This document shows positions 1-7,200 of a DNA stretch of 10,139 bases, piece by piece; the first letter of the stretch is position 1, and every line of letters begins with the position of its first letter. The position numbers and the translations under genes were made by a program. The notes under the pieces are model-generated. The model saw nothing but the letters and a program-made list of their open reading frames with translations, was not told the origin of the DNA and searched no databases. Origin of the DNA: an uncultured Clostridia bacterium (lineage in GTDB: Bacteria > Bacillota > Clostridia > Christensenellales > Borkfalkiaceae); assembly GCA_934249265.1 (NCBI GenBank), contig CAKQKQ010000067.1, positions 1 to 10,139 on the forward strand, written 5' to 3'.

Positions 1-488
1 GGGTGGTCATCACCACGAAAAACTTTTTGCTCGGCACGGTTATGCACTTTGTAAACAACTTATTTGTAAGCGTAATTGCCGTGTTTTACGAAATTATGGC
101 TTCGTTTTTCCCGAAATTTCAATATATAATGAATTCGGTGACGATAATCGTGGGCATCGTTTTGCTTATCACTTCAATTTGGTACTTCGGGAAAATTGCG
201 TTAAAAAATTATAAGGCAAAACTGTTAAACGAAACTCAAAACGAGTATCAAACGGTGGGCAAATATTGTCTTGCGACAGTTTCGCAGTGCGAATATACAA
301 GCGAGGCGAAACCTCAATACGAAATTCAACCGCTTGCTGAAAGCAAAGACGACGAAAGGTTGTTTTTCTACAGAAACAGGTTCGTTCCGTTTAATAAAAA
401 GTCAAATAAAAAATTATCCGTCATTTTATACGTAATCGGCGTGGTTTTTGCCGTAATATTGATTTTTGCCGACGTGTTTAACGGATAG
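1..488 (+). CDS. C-terminal part of a CPBP/ABI-like membrane protease (5' end outside window)
   Basis: The frame is open to the left edge, so the gene starts upstream; a GTG at position 3 is not a credible start because it has no ribosome site in view. About 161 codons remain. Near the left edge the protein reads HFVNN (His at nt 45-47) directly before a hydrophobic segment. This resembles the last conserved His/Asn motif of CPBP (Abi, CAAX-protease-like) intramembrane metalloproteases. A second membrane segment follows at roughly residues 41-68 of the visible part, then a charged region, then a final membrane helix before the stop. In characterised CPBP proteins the motif contributes to the metal/active site inside the membrane; whether this one is an active protease cannot be judged without the upstream Glu-Glu motif. 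The hydrophilic stretch and extra helix after the motif make a longer tail than most family members have. The next gene begins 17 bases downstream, so the two are probably co-transcribed. Confidence 0.55.
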   Translation, partial: VVITTKNFLLGTVMHFVNNLFVSVIAVFYEIMASFFPKFQYIMNSVTIIVGIVLLITSIWYFGKIALKNYKAKLLNETQNEYQTVGKYCLATVSQCEYTSEAKPQYEIQPLAESKDDERLFFYRNRFVPFNKKSNKKLSVILYVIGVVFAVILIFADVFNG

Positions 489-494
489 TTTAAT

Positions 495-499
495 GGGAG
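495..499 (+). promoter_or_regulatory. Ribosome binding site of the multi-pass membrane protein
   Basis: GGGAG lies six bases before the ATG at 506, in the short gap after the upstream stop codon. It supports that ATG as the start. Confidence 0.7.
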
Positions 500-505
500 T
501 ATAAT

Positions 506-1327
506 ATGCTTTTAGAAAACGCTATCAGTTATATCGAGAATATGAGCAAACTCTTTACCGAGTTCGGAAGCGGACAGTTGAGAATATTGTTTATCGCGTT
601 TTTGTCCTTTACCGTATTATTGTGGATAGTAAACTATGTTTTTATGGGAGTAGGACTATATAAACTCGCAAAAAACAACGACGTGCAACGCGCTTATTTG
701 GCATGGATTCCGTTTGCTAATTTATATTTAATGGGTAAACTTGCGGGCAAAACCTCGATTTTCGGTTGGAAAATAGCCAATATCGGTCTTATCGTAATGA
801 TTTTAAATCTCGTTACCGACGGTCTTTCGGCTTACGTCGATTTTTGCACTTATTTCCCGTTTTCTTACAAACTCGTGGTTAAAGGCGTGCTCGGCACTGT
901 GCCTTCCGCATATCCAAGTATGTGGTGCGAGGCTTTTGCGATAATCACCGAAATAACAGAAATTGCAAACATTTTCTTCACGCTTGCGTTGCTTTTTGCG
1001 TTCTTCAGAAAGTTCAACCCCGCAAACAGCATGATTTTTGCGTTGATATCTTTCTTTTTATCGCCGATTATGGGCATATTCGTATTTGCGTGCAGAAACA
1101 AAAAAGCCGTTGATTTCAACGAGTATATGAGAAAACGCCAATACGATTATTACACGAGAAATAATCAAAATCCTTTCGGCGGTCAAAATCAAGGCAACCC
1201 GTACAATAGCGGCGAAGAAAAGACAAACAATTACCGTCCGCCCGAAAACCCGTTTAAAGAGTTTCCCGACGGCAACAATGGGCAAAATAATCAAAATAAA
1301 GACCCGTTTGACGGAAAATTCAATTAA
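506..1327 (+). CDS. Multi-pass membrane protein with Asn/Gln/Gly-rich tail, function unknown
   Basis: This is a 273-residue protein that I do not recognise as a named family. Hydrophobic segments lie at about residues 27-50, 86-108, 147-168 and 175-196, with a possible further one near 115-130, giving four to five membrane passes. A short motif after the first helix (YKLAKNN...AYLAWIPFANLYLMGKLAG) is like that of many uncharacterised clostridial membrane proteins with an 'AWIP' loop. After the last helix comes a basic patch, then a hydrophilic tail (about residues 205-273) rich in Asn, Gln, Gly and Pro, with NPF repeated and DPF once. The tail is probably disordered and, by the positive-inside rule, cytoplasmic. 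The start is the ATG at 506, preceded by GGGAG. The gene sits 17 bases after the CPBP-like gene, and its stop codon lies 9 bases before mnmE, so it belongs to that transcription unit. The neighbours do not reveal its role. Confidence 0.8.
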   Translation: MLLENAISYIENMSKLFTEFGSGQLRILFIAFLSFTVLLWIVNYVFMGVGLYKLAKNNDVQRAYLAWIPFANLYLMGKLAGKTSIFGWKIANIGLIVMILNLVTDGLSAYVDFCTYFPFSYKLVVKGVLGTVPSAYPSMWCEAFAIITEITEIANIFFTLALLFAFFRKFNPANSMIFALISFFLSPIMGIFVFACRNKKAVDFNEYMRKRQYDYYTRNNQNPFGGQNQGNPYNSGEEKTNNYRPPENPFKEFPDGNNGQNNQNKDPFDGKFN

Positions 1328-1336
1328 GGTAATATT

Positions 1337-2677
1337 ATGAACGAAAATATATCCGCAATATCCACTGCAAGAGGTGTCGGCGGAGTGGCTATAGTGAGAG
1401 TAAGCGGCGATACGCCGCTTGAAATAGCGAAAAAAATGTTTATCCCGCTCGGGAAAACCAAAGTGGAAAATTTCGAGCCGTACAAAATGTACACGGGTGA
1501 AATCGACTGCGGGTCGTTTAAAGATTTCGGCATGTGTGTTTACTTTAAAGGACCTAAAAGTTATACCGGCGAAGACATGGTTGAATTTCATTGTCACGGC
1601 GGCATTGCGGTATCCGAAGGAGTGCTTAAAGCGACTTTTAAAAACGGAGCGCGCCCCGCAACAAACGGCGAATTTACAAAACGCGCCTTTTTAAACGGCA
1701 AATTGTCGCTTTCTTCCGCAGAAGGTTTAATCGATATGATAAACAGCGAAAGCGAAGCGGGAGTAAAGGCGGGGTATTATTTATACAGAGAAAAATTAAA
1801 CGCAAAAATCAAACTTTTGCAAGACAGTCTCACTTATTCTCTTGCTGAAATCGACGCAAACATCGACTATCCCGAAGAGGGGCTTGAAGAAGTTGCGACC
1901 GAGAAAACGCAAGAAAGTTTGAGATACGTAAAAGAAGAAGTGCAAAAACTCATTTCCGCATACGGCACGGGCAGAAAAATCAAAAACGGCGTTAAGGTTG
2001 CCATTTGCGGCAAGCCGAACACGGGCAAAAGTTCTATTTTAAATGCTCTTTTGTCTTACGATAAGGCTATAGTTTCGTCCGTTGCGGGCACTACGAGAGA
2101 CGTTGTCGAGGGCGAACTCGATATAAACGGAGTCAACTTTTTGTTTTTCGACACTGCGGGAATAAGGCAAAGCGACGACGAAATCGAAAAAATAGGCATA
2201 GACCGTTCTTCGGATATGATTAAACAAAGCGATGTTTGTTGTTTCGTTGTGGACGGCAGCAGACCGAGCGACGACGAAGATAAAGCGGTTTATGAAAAAA
2301 TCAAGGATAAAAACGTCATTATAATAATCAATAAAAACGACGAAAAGCAAGTAGACTGCGAGTATAAAGCGGATATCAGCGTATCGGCGAAAACGGGTGA
2401 CGGAATAGACGGGCTTAAACGCCTTTTATACCAAAAAAGTTTTTCGTCGGGTATTGATTTATCCGCAGACCTTCTCACCGAGGAAAGGCACTATTACGCC
2501 CTTAAAAACGCCCTTGAATACTTAAACAAAGCGTACGAGGGTATAGGGATAATTCCTCTCGATTTAATATCCGTCGATATGCAGCGCGCGTGGGAATATT
2601 TGGGCGAAATAAGCGGCAACACAGCCAACGAAAATATTATAAACGAAATATTTTCCAAGTTTTGCGTGGGCAAATAA
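1337..2677 (+). CDS. mnmE: tRNA uridine-5-carboxymethylaminomethyl(34) synthesis GTPase MnmE
   Basis: This is a full-length MnmE (TrmE) of 446 residues, close to the usual length of about 450. With MnmG it installs the (carboxymethyl)aminomethyl group on the wobble uridine (U34) of certain tRNAs in the cytoplasm. The N-terminal tetrahydrofolate-binding domain begins with the typical NISAISTARGVGGVAIVR and holds YTGEDMVEFHCHGG. The helical domain includes GEFTKRAFLNGKLSLSSAEG. The inserted G domain shows G1 GKPNTGKS (225-232), G2 GTTRD (251-255), G3 DTAGIR (272-277), G4 NKND (332-335) and G5 SAKTG (350-354). The protein ends in FCVGK, carrying the conserved C-terminal Cys (443). All expected motifs are intact. 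The ATG at 1337 has a weak AAGG ribosome site overlapping the upstream stop codon, which suggests coupling to the preceding gene. Its partner mnmG, often close to mnmE in Bacillota, is not in this window. An intrinsic terminator lies about 100 bases downstream. Confidence 0.98.
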   Translation: MNENISAISTARGVGGVAIVRVSGDTPLEIAKKMFIPLGKTKVENFEPYKMYTGEIDCGSFKDFGMCVYFKGPKSYTGEDMVEFHCHGGIAVSEGVLKATFKNGARPATNGEFTKRAFLNGKLSLSSAEGLIDMINSESEAGVKAGYYLYREKLNAKIKLLQDSLTYSLAEIDANIDYPEEGLEEVATEKTQESLRYVKEEVQKLISAYGTGRKIKNGVKVAICGKPNTGKSSILNALLSYDKAIVSSVAGTTRDVVEGELDINGVNFLFFDTAGIRQSDDEIEKIGIDRSSDMIKQSDVCCFVVDGSRPSDDEDKAVYEKIKDKNVIIIINKNDEKQVDCEYKADISVSAKTGDGIDGLKRLLYQKSFSSGIDLSADLLTEERHYYALKNALEYLNKAYEGIGIIPLDLISVDMQRAWEYLGEISGNTANENIINEIFSKFCVGK

Positions 2678-2779
2678 TTATTGGTGCGTTTACGTTTTTA
2701 GAGCGATAAATCGTCGGCAAAACGTGCGTTTTTACCCATAAAACAACGGAAATATAATTATATATATTATAATAATGAT

Positions 2780-2806
2780 AAAGCGTCCTTTATAAGACGC
2801 TTTTTT
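2780..2806 (+). terminator. Intrinsic terminator of the mnmE transcription unit
   Basis: An 8-bp stem, AAAGCGTC (2780-2787) with GACGCTTT (2796-2803), encloses an 8-base loop and runs into six T residues ending at 2806. It is the first convincing terminator after mnmE. Confidence 0.88.
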
Positions 2807-2948
2807 CTATGTGTAAAAACGAATATTGAAAACCGTCGGTTTTATCGCGCGGTTTAGCATGATGAGAAATTATGATATAATATTTTATCTAACGGACGGC
2901 AGAGCGGTTACATTTTTTAAAAAGAATAAAAAATTTGCTTAAAATAAA
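2807..2948. other. Short intergenic stretch without a gene
   Basis: I see no coding frame. It contains a perfect 6-bp hairpin, AAAACC-GTC-GGTTTT (2829-2843), and a TATAAT at 2876-2881 that lacks a good -35 box at 17 bases. I make no functional call. Confidence 0.6.
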
Positions 2949-2977
2949 TTGCTTTTTTTTGTTTTATATATTATAAT
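2949..2977 (+). promoter_or_regulatory. Promoter of tRNA-Ser
   Basis: TTGCTT (2949-2954) is separated by 17 bases from a perfect TATAAT (2972-2977), matching the housekeeping sigma consensus. Transcription should begin near 2984, giving a pre-tRNA leader of about 50 bases. The leader starts with a small hairpin, GCGTC (2984-2988) with GACGC (2998-3002). Confidence 0.75.
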
Positions 2978-3035
2978 GATAAAGCGTCGTAAGAAAAGAC
3001 GCAAAAATTTAACGTTTTTAATGATTAAAGCGCAT

Positions 3036-3126
3036 AGAGAGGTGTCTGAGCGGTTTAAGGAGCACGATTGGAAATCGTGTGTACTCTATAAAGGTACCGA
3101 GGGTTCAAATCCCTTCCTCTCTGCCA
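3036..3126 (+). tRNA. tRNA-Ser (anticodon GGA), CCA encoded
   Basis: The acceptor stem AGAGAGG (3036-3042) pairs with CCTCTCT (3116-3122), followed by discriminator G (3123) and an encoded CCA (3124-3126). The anticodon stem CACGA/TCGTG (3063-3067 and 3075-3079) flanks a loop with GGA at 3070-3072, which reads UCC and UCU serine codons. A long variable arm with a GTAC/GTAC stem, typical of the serine (class II) type, precedes a T arm with GAGGG, TTCAAAT and CCCTT. The gene stands alone with its own promoter and terminator. A frame of 93 codons can be drawn through it (2949-3230), but that is not a real gene. Confidence 0.97.
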
Positions 3127-3167
3127 AACAAAAAGGAAACAAGTTTTACTTGTTTCCTTTTTGTTTT
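3126..3167 (+). terminator. Intrinsic terminator of tRNA-Ser
   Basis: A perfect 18-bp stem pairs 3126-3143 with 3149-3166 around the loop TTTTA. It starts at the last base of the tRNA CCA and ends in a T-rich right arm. Because the left arm is A-rich and the right arm T-rich, it could also terminate transcription from the opposite strand. Confidence 0.9.
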
Positions 3168-3257
3168 ACCGTCAATGGAAGGGATTTGGACGGGAGCGAC
3201 GGCGCAAAGCGGTTGTTTGGTTTAGCATAATCGTGTCGCGCAAGTCACGATAAATAT

Positions 3258-3301
3258 AAAAGACTTTTGTTTTGATTAGCGAAAGTCTTTTATTCTTTTT
3301 T
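3258..3301 (+). terminator. Second terminator-like hairpin downstream of tRNA-Ser
   Basis: AAAAGACTTT (3258-3267) pairs with AAAGTCTTTT (3282-3291) around a 14-base loop and is followed by ATTC and a run of T. The T run sets its direction as plus. No gene lies between this and the tRNA terminator, so it is either a backup terminator or the end of an unrecognised short transcript. Confidence 0.65.
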
Positions 3302-3574
3302 TGTGTACTTTCATAAAAACTAATATTAAACGGTATAAATGTAAAAATTGCTGTTTTGTTTTTTATAAATACAAGACCGATTTTTGTTAATTATATCTTC
3401 TATTAATTATATAAGGAATAGAGTATTAATAAAGAAAAAATTTATTGTATACAAATAATTCTTTTAAGAGGTACATACTTTAAAGTGTTGCTTATTTGAC
3501 AAAATAATACTTAAACGCCAAAATGCGTGTGCTGAAATAATAGAGTATCTTAAAGCGGGTTTTCGGTGAAAAAA

Positions 3575-3605
3575 TCGCCGTTGATTATTTATTCATCGGC
3601 GGTGA
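3575..3605 (+). repeat. Stem-loop in intergenic DNA
   Basis: TCGCCGTTGAT (3575-3585) can pair with ATCGGCGGTGA (3595-3605) around a 9-base loop. The stem has 11 pairs, three of them G-U, so it fits an RNA read from the plus strand better than a DNA palindrome. The same left arm can instead pair its first six bases with CGGTGA at 3564-3569. No function is assigned. Confidence 0.45.
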
Positions 3606-3633
3606 AAAGAATTATAAATTTTTCGTCGATTTT

Positions 3634-3652
3634 TATGTGCAATTAGCACATA
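3634..3652. repeat. Inverted repeat TATGTGC-AATTA-GCACATA
   Basis: Perfect 7-bp arms (3634-3640 and 3646-3652) lie around the spacer AATTA. A related but imperfect copy, GCACAATTAGCGTG, follows about 30 bases later. The size and symmetry suit a binding site for a dimeric regulator, but no promoter or gene is next to it. Confidence 0.4.
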
Positions 3653-3958
3653 TTCAGTGTACAAGTTGCACAATTAGCGTGTTCCGTTTGCACGTAATCG
3701 AAATTTGCGGCGTAAATATGATTATAATCTGCGAAAAAGGTTTATTAAATAAATTATTGACGGTATAATATTTATTTTTAACAAAAAATCAAGCGTTTTG
3801 TATTATTTAATTAGATTTGCAATATTATTTTTTAAATAAAATATGGCAAAATTTATAAAATCGTAAAATTTGTTAAATTTAGGTGTCGTTAAAATTCAAT
3901 ACAAATGCTTGAAAAATGTGAAATTTTTAAGAATTTTTTTGATAAAACGGTTATAAAT

Positions 3959-3977
3959 CAGTTGACAAGAGCAACTG
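3959..3977. promoter_or_regulatory. Inverted repeat over the -35 box, candidate operator
   Basis: CAGTTG (3959-3964) and CAACTG (3972-3977) are perfect inverted arms separated by seven bases. The left arm includes the first three bases of the TTGACA box and the right arm lies in the promoter spacer. A repressor bound here would block RNA polymerase; the regulator is unknown and is not encoded in the window. Confidence 0.4.
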
Positions 3978-3991
3978 TTTGTTGATATAAT
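3962..3991 (+). promoter_or_regulatory. Strong promoter of the giant lipoprotein gene
   Basis: A perfect TTGACA (3962-3967), an 18-base spacer and a perfect TATAAT (3986-3991) match the housekeeping sigma consensus. Predicted transcription starts near 3998, which leaves a leader of about 170 bases before the ATG at 4169. No other gene lies between. Confidence 0.82.
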
Positions 3992-4110
3992 TTTGGCAAT
4001 TATTTTTACTATATGCTGTTTAATATAATTAAAGTAAATAAAATTTTGCGCGCGTAAAAACCGCGTGAATAAATTTTTGAGTTTAATCGAAAATTATTCA
4101 TTGCAAAATA

Positions 4111-4129
4111 CAATACCTCGCCCGTATTG
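4111..4129 (+). promoter_or_regulatory. Leader hairpin before the lipoprotein start
   Basis: CAATAC (4111-4116) pairs with GTATTG (4124-4129) around a 7-base loop, about 27 bases before the ribosome site. It has no T run, so it is not a terminator. It may stabilise the leader or mean nothing; I recognise no riboswitch class here. Confidence 0.35.
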
Positions 4130-4155
4130 GACTAAAGTTATGTTTCGGCATTAGC

Positions 4156-4163
4156 AAAGGAGG
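4156..4163 (+). promoter_or_regulatory. Ribosome binding site of the giant lipoprotein
   Basis: AAAGGAGG, five bases before ATG 4169, is an almost perfect anti-16S match. It fixes the start directly ahead of a basic, hydrophobic signal sequence. Confidence 0.9.
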
Positions 4164-4168
4164 TTTAC

Positions 4169-4252
4169 ATGAAAAAGAAACATTTGCTTATTATTGCAAC
4201 TTGGTTGATGCTTTTGACGGTATCGATGAGTATGTTGACTTTTGTCGGCTGT
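4169..4252 (+). other. Lipoprotein signal peptide through lipidated Cys28
   Basis: Three lysines and a His are followed by about 20 hydrophobic residues and FVGC, with Cys28 encoded at 4250-4252. The next residues, Gly-Asp-Asp-Gly, form a flexible polar linker. This fits signal peptidase II processing. Phe at -3 instead of the usual Leu is the only departure from the consensus. Confidence 0.85.
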
Positions 4253-7200
4253 GGCGACGACGGTAAAAAAGTATTACACGTCGACACAGAAATAGTAGGC
4301 ACGTATTACGTTGATGACGGCGACGTTGAAAACACGTTGACGCTCGAAGTCGATTCGTTTACGTTGGTTTTCGGCGGAGTTACTCAAACAGGCGAGTATT
4401 CGTCGTATGACAACTCTTCGGCGACAAACGTAAAAGTCGGTTTAAAACTTAAAGACGGCACGTGCGAACTTGCATATTCAAGAGGTGTAGTTGTTTTGTC
4501 GTATAACGGCAACAGTTACAGGATGCTTAGAAAGGTTGACTATACGGTGACGTTTGATACCGACGGGGGTAGTTCGGTTGCAGCACAGACCGTCCAAAAC
4601 GGACGTAAGGCCAATAAACCCGATGATCCTCAAAAAGACGGATACGTTTTCTTGGGTTGGTATAAAGACAACACTTACGCCGATAAATACGATTTTGAAA
4701 ACACGGCGGTCGTTTCTTCGATTACTGTATATGCGCGTTTTATCAAACTCGATCCTAACGCTAAAGTATATAACGTTAATTTCGATCTTGGCGCATACGG
4801 TGATAATTTAAGTATTCCCGCAATGCAAACGATCAACCAAAAACTTTATAATTTACCCGTACCGAAGGTAGAAGGCGAAGAGTTTTTAGGTTGGTGGATC
4901 AGCGATTACGGCACTGCAGATAAACTTTCGAGAAAATATAAAGAGCAAACTATCAACGAAGATACTACTTTATATGCTGTTTGGGCAAGCGAGAATCCCG
5001 CGGTATCCGTAAACGAAAACGGCGCGGAATGGTCGGTAAAAGGCAACGCGAAAAAGTTTACTATAGTTATCAAAAACGCAGCGGGCACCGAACTCGGAAG
5101 AGAGACCGGTGAAAAAACTTCTTATGCTTTTAATTTCGGCGAGGTAGCAGAGGGCGATTACACTGTCGAAGTTACTTGCAACGGAAAGACTACGGTTGCT
5201 TATTACCTCAACAAACCTTTAAACAAAGTAAATGAATTTACCGTAGAAGGTAACGTTTTGAAGTTTGAAGGCGTTGAAGGCGCAGAAAAATACTTATTGA
5301 CAATTGTTTGCGGAAACGCAACTCACGAGCATAACGATATCGATTTGGGAACAAACACTCAATACGATTTTTCGGCATGCGAAATGAAAGACGGAAAACT
5401 TACTTTCGTAGTTAAAGCAGTTGCCGAAGGTCACGCTACGTCCGTATCCGACGAGTACGTTTTGGATAGAGTTCTCGACGCTGTAACGGGTCTTACTGTT
5501 GACGCTGAAACCGAAACGGTTAAGTGGAACGCTGTTGCAAACGCAGAGGCTTACGTTATCGAATTGACGAGCGGTGAAACAAAAGTTGAAAAGACTTTGA
5601 CCGAAACTCAATTTGAAATCGGCGAATATGCTGCCGGTGCATGGACTATTAAAGTAAGAGCGATCAACAAACTTTACAATTCTCCCGAGTATACTACTTA
5701 TGAGTATACCAAGACGAGACTTGCAAGTCCTTCTCAAATATCCGCTCGTTTAAATGTTATTACTTGGAACGCTATCGAAGGCGCGACGGGTTATTTGGTT
5801 GAAATCGACGGCGAAGAATATTCCGCATCTACTAACAGTTTGACTGTAGATGAAGACGTTTACAATAAAGGTTCGTTCGCTGTAAGAGTAAAGGCTCTCG
5901 GCGCAACCGAGGCGCAAAACTCGCTTTACAGTAAATTATTAAATGTTTTGGGCGAGTTGACCGAAGTTAAATACGCAAACGGCGTTGCTACGTGGAGTCC
6001 GGTTATCGGCGCGACTAAATACGGCGTGTCGGTAGACGGTGGAAAAGAAACTTACGTTGAAGACGGTTCGTGCGAATTAGAATACGCATTCACTTCGGCG
6101 GGTTCGCATACTTTGAAGGTAAGCGCATATTCCGGCGATACGCTTTTGGACGATATGGTTATCGATTTAACTCTCTATGCCGTTAATTTCAATACAAGCG
6201 GCGGGGATAAATTCGATACTTTGTATAAAGTTAAAGGCGATACGGTACAACTTCCCGAAAACGCCGCTCGTGCGGGTTATAATTTCGTAGGTTGGTACGA
6301 TAAGGCAGAAGGCGGCAACAAATACGAAGGCGAGCTTACGGTTGGCGAAGCAAACCTCACCGTATATGCTGCTTGGAGCGGTAAAACATATCAAGTTACG
6401 CTTGTCGTTGGCGACGGCGGAACAATGGAAGGCGAAAACGTATTTACGGTTGTTTACGGCGATGAATTCCAATTCCCTGTTGCTGTTTGTAAAGATGTCG
6501 ATAAGGCGTTCGGCGGTTGGTTTAGCGCGCCGACAAAGGGTGTTTCTTACACTGATAACGGCGGTAACGGAAGATTTAGGTGGAACGTTGCTCAAGATAC
6601 GACTTTGTACGCTCAATGGGAAACGACGGGTTTGGTTTACGAACTCAACACCGACGGCGAGTCGTATATGGTTAAAAAGAGTGAAGGCGTCAACTACTTA
6701 AAGACGCTTGAAATTCTTGCAACTTACAACGGAAAACCCGTTACGCATATTTTGTCCAACGCATTTGCGGGTTGCGCAAATCTTGAAAAGATACGTATCC
6801 CGAGTTCTATTCAAAGCATATTCCTTTATGCGGGCGGCGACGAAGATTCTAACGGTCCTAACGTAAACGGTTCTGCATTCTACAATTGTCCTGCTCTTAA
6901 AGAAATCGAAGTATACGATGCGGGCGGTGAAAAATTCTACGCTTCCGTAAACGGATGTTTATACAAATTAAAGAACGAGCAACTCGATAGATTAGAGTAT
7001 GTGCCGAAGGGACAAAACGTAAAAGGTACGTTTGAAATTGCCGACGGAACAAAGACAATCCCCGCTAAAGTAATGTCAAGTATGTCGAATATTACAGAGA
7101 TAATTATTCCGTCAAGCGTTACTTACGTAGGCGACGGTGCGTTTAACTCTTGTTATTCGTTGAAAACAGTGAGATTCCTTCCTACTGCAGACGGCAGTCT

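Larger units (their letters stand above)
3302..3958. other. AT-rich intergenic region, no gene seen
   Basis: About 660 bases with no reading frame of useful length, no ribosome site leading to a gene, and no tRNA or rRNA. Local structure is present: a wobble-containing 11-bp hairpin at 3575-3605, a 7-bp-arm inverted repeat at 3634-3652, and partial repeats of CAATTAGC nearby. A TTGACA at 3496-3501 has only a weak -10 (CAAAAT, 3519-3524). TATAAT at 3764-3769 has no proper -35 box. The stretch may be long upstream control DNA for the giant lipoprotein gene or the remains of lost genes. Confidence 0.55.

Noticed and set aside
1058..1597. A 179-codon minus-strand frame across the start of mnmE
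   Set aside because: It overlaps the invariant N-terminal part of mnmE and the membrane protein gene, and its sequence is a complement shadow with no family resemblance.
2876..2881. TATAAT as a second promoter before tRNA-Ser
   Set aside because: The bases 17 upstream (TTTAGC) are a poor -35 box, and a much better promoter lies closer to the tRNA.
2949..3230. A 93-codon frame on the plus strand
   Set aside because: It runs straight through the complete tRNA-Ser gene and its terminator, has no ribosome site, and its protein has no recognisable feature.
3757..3769. TTGACG next to TATAAT in intergenic DNA
   Set aside because: The two boxes are separated by one base, not 16-18, so they cannot form one promoter, and neither has a good partner at the right distance.
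3302..4168. Phage or plasmid attachment site or replication origin in the AT-rich gap
   Set aside because: There is no integrase, replication gene, iteron series or duplicated tRNA 3' end in the window, so AT richness alone does not support it.
6342..6701. A 119-codon plus frame inside the lipoprotein gene
   Set aside because: It is out of frame with the InlB-type repeats it overlaps and has no ribosome site.
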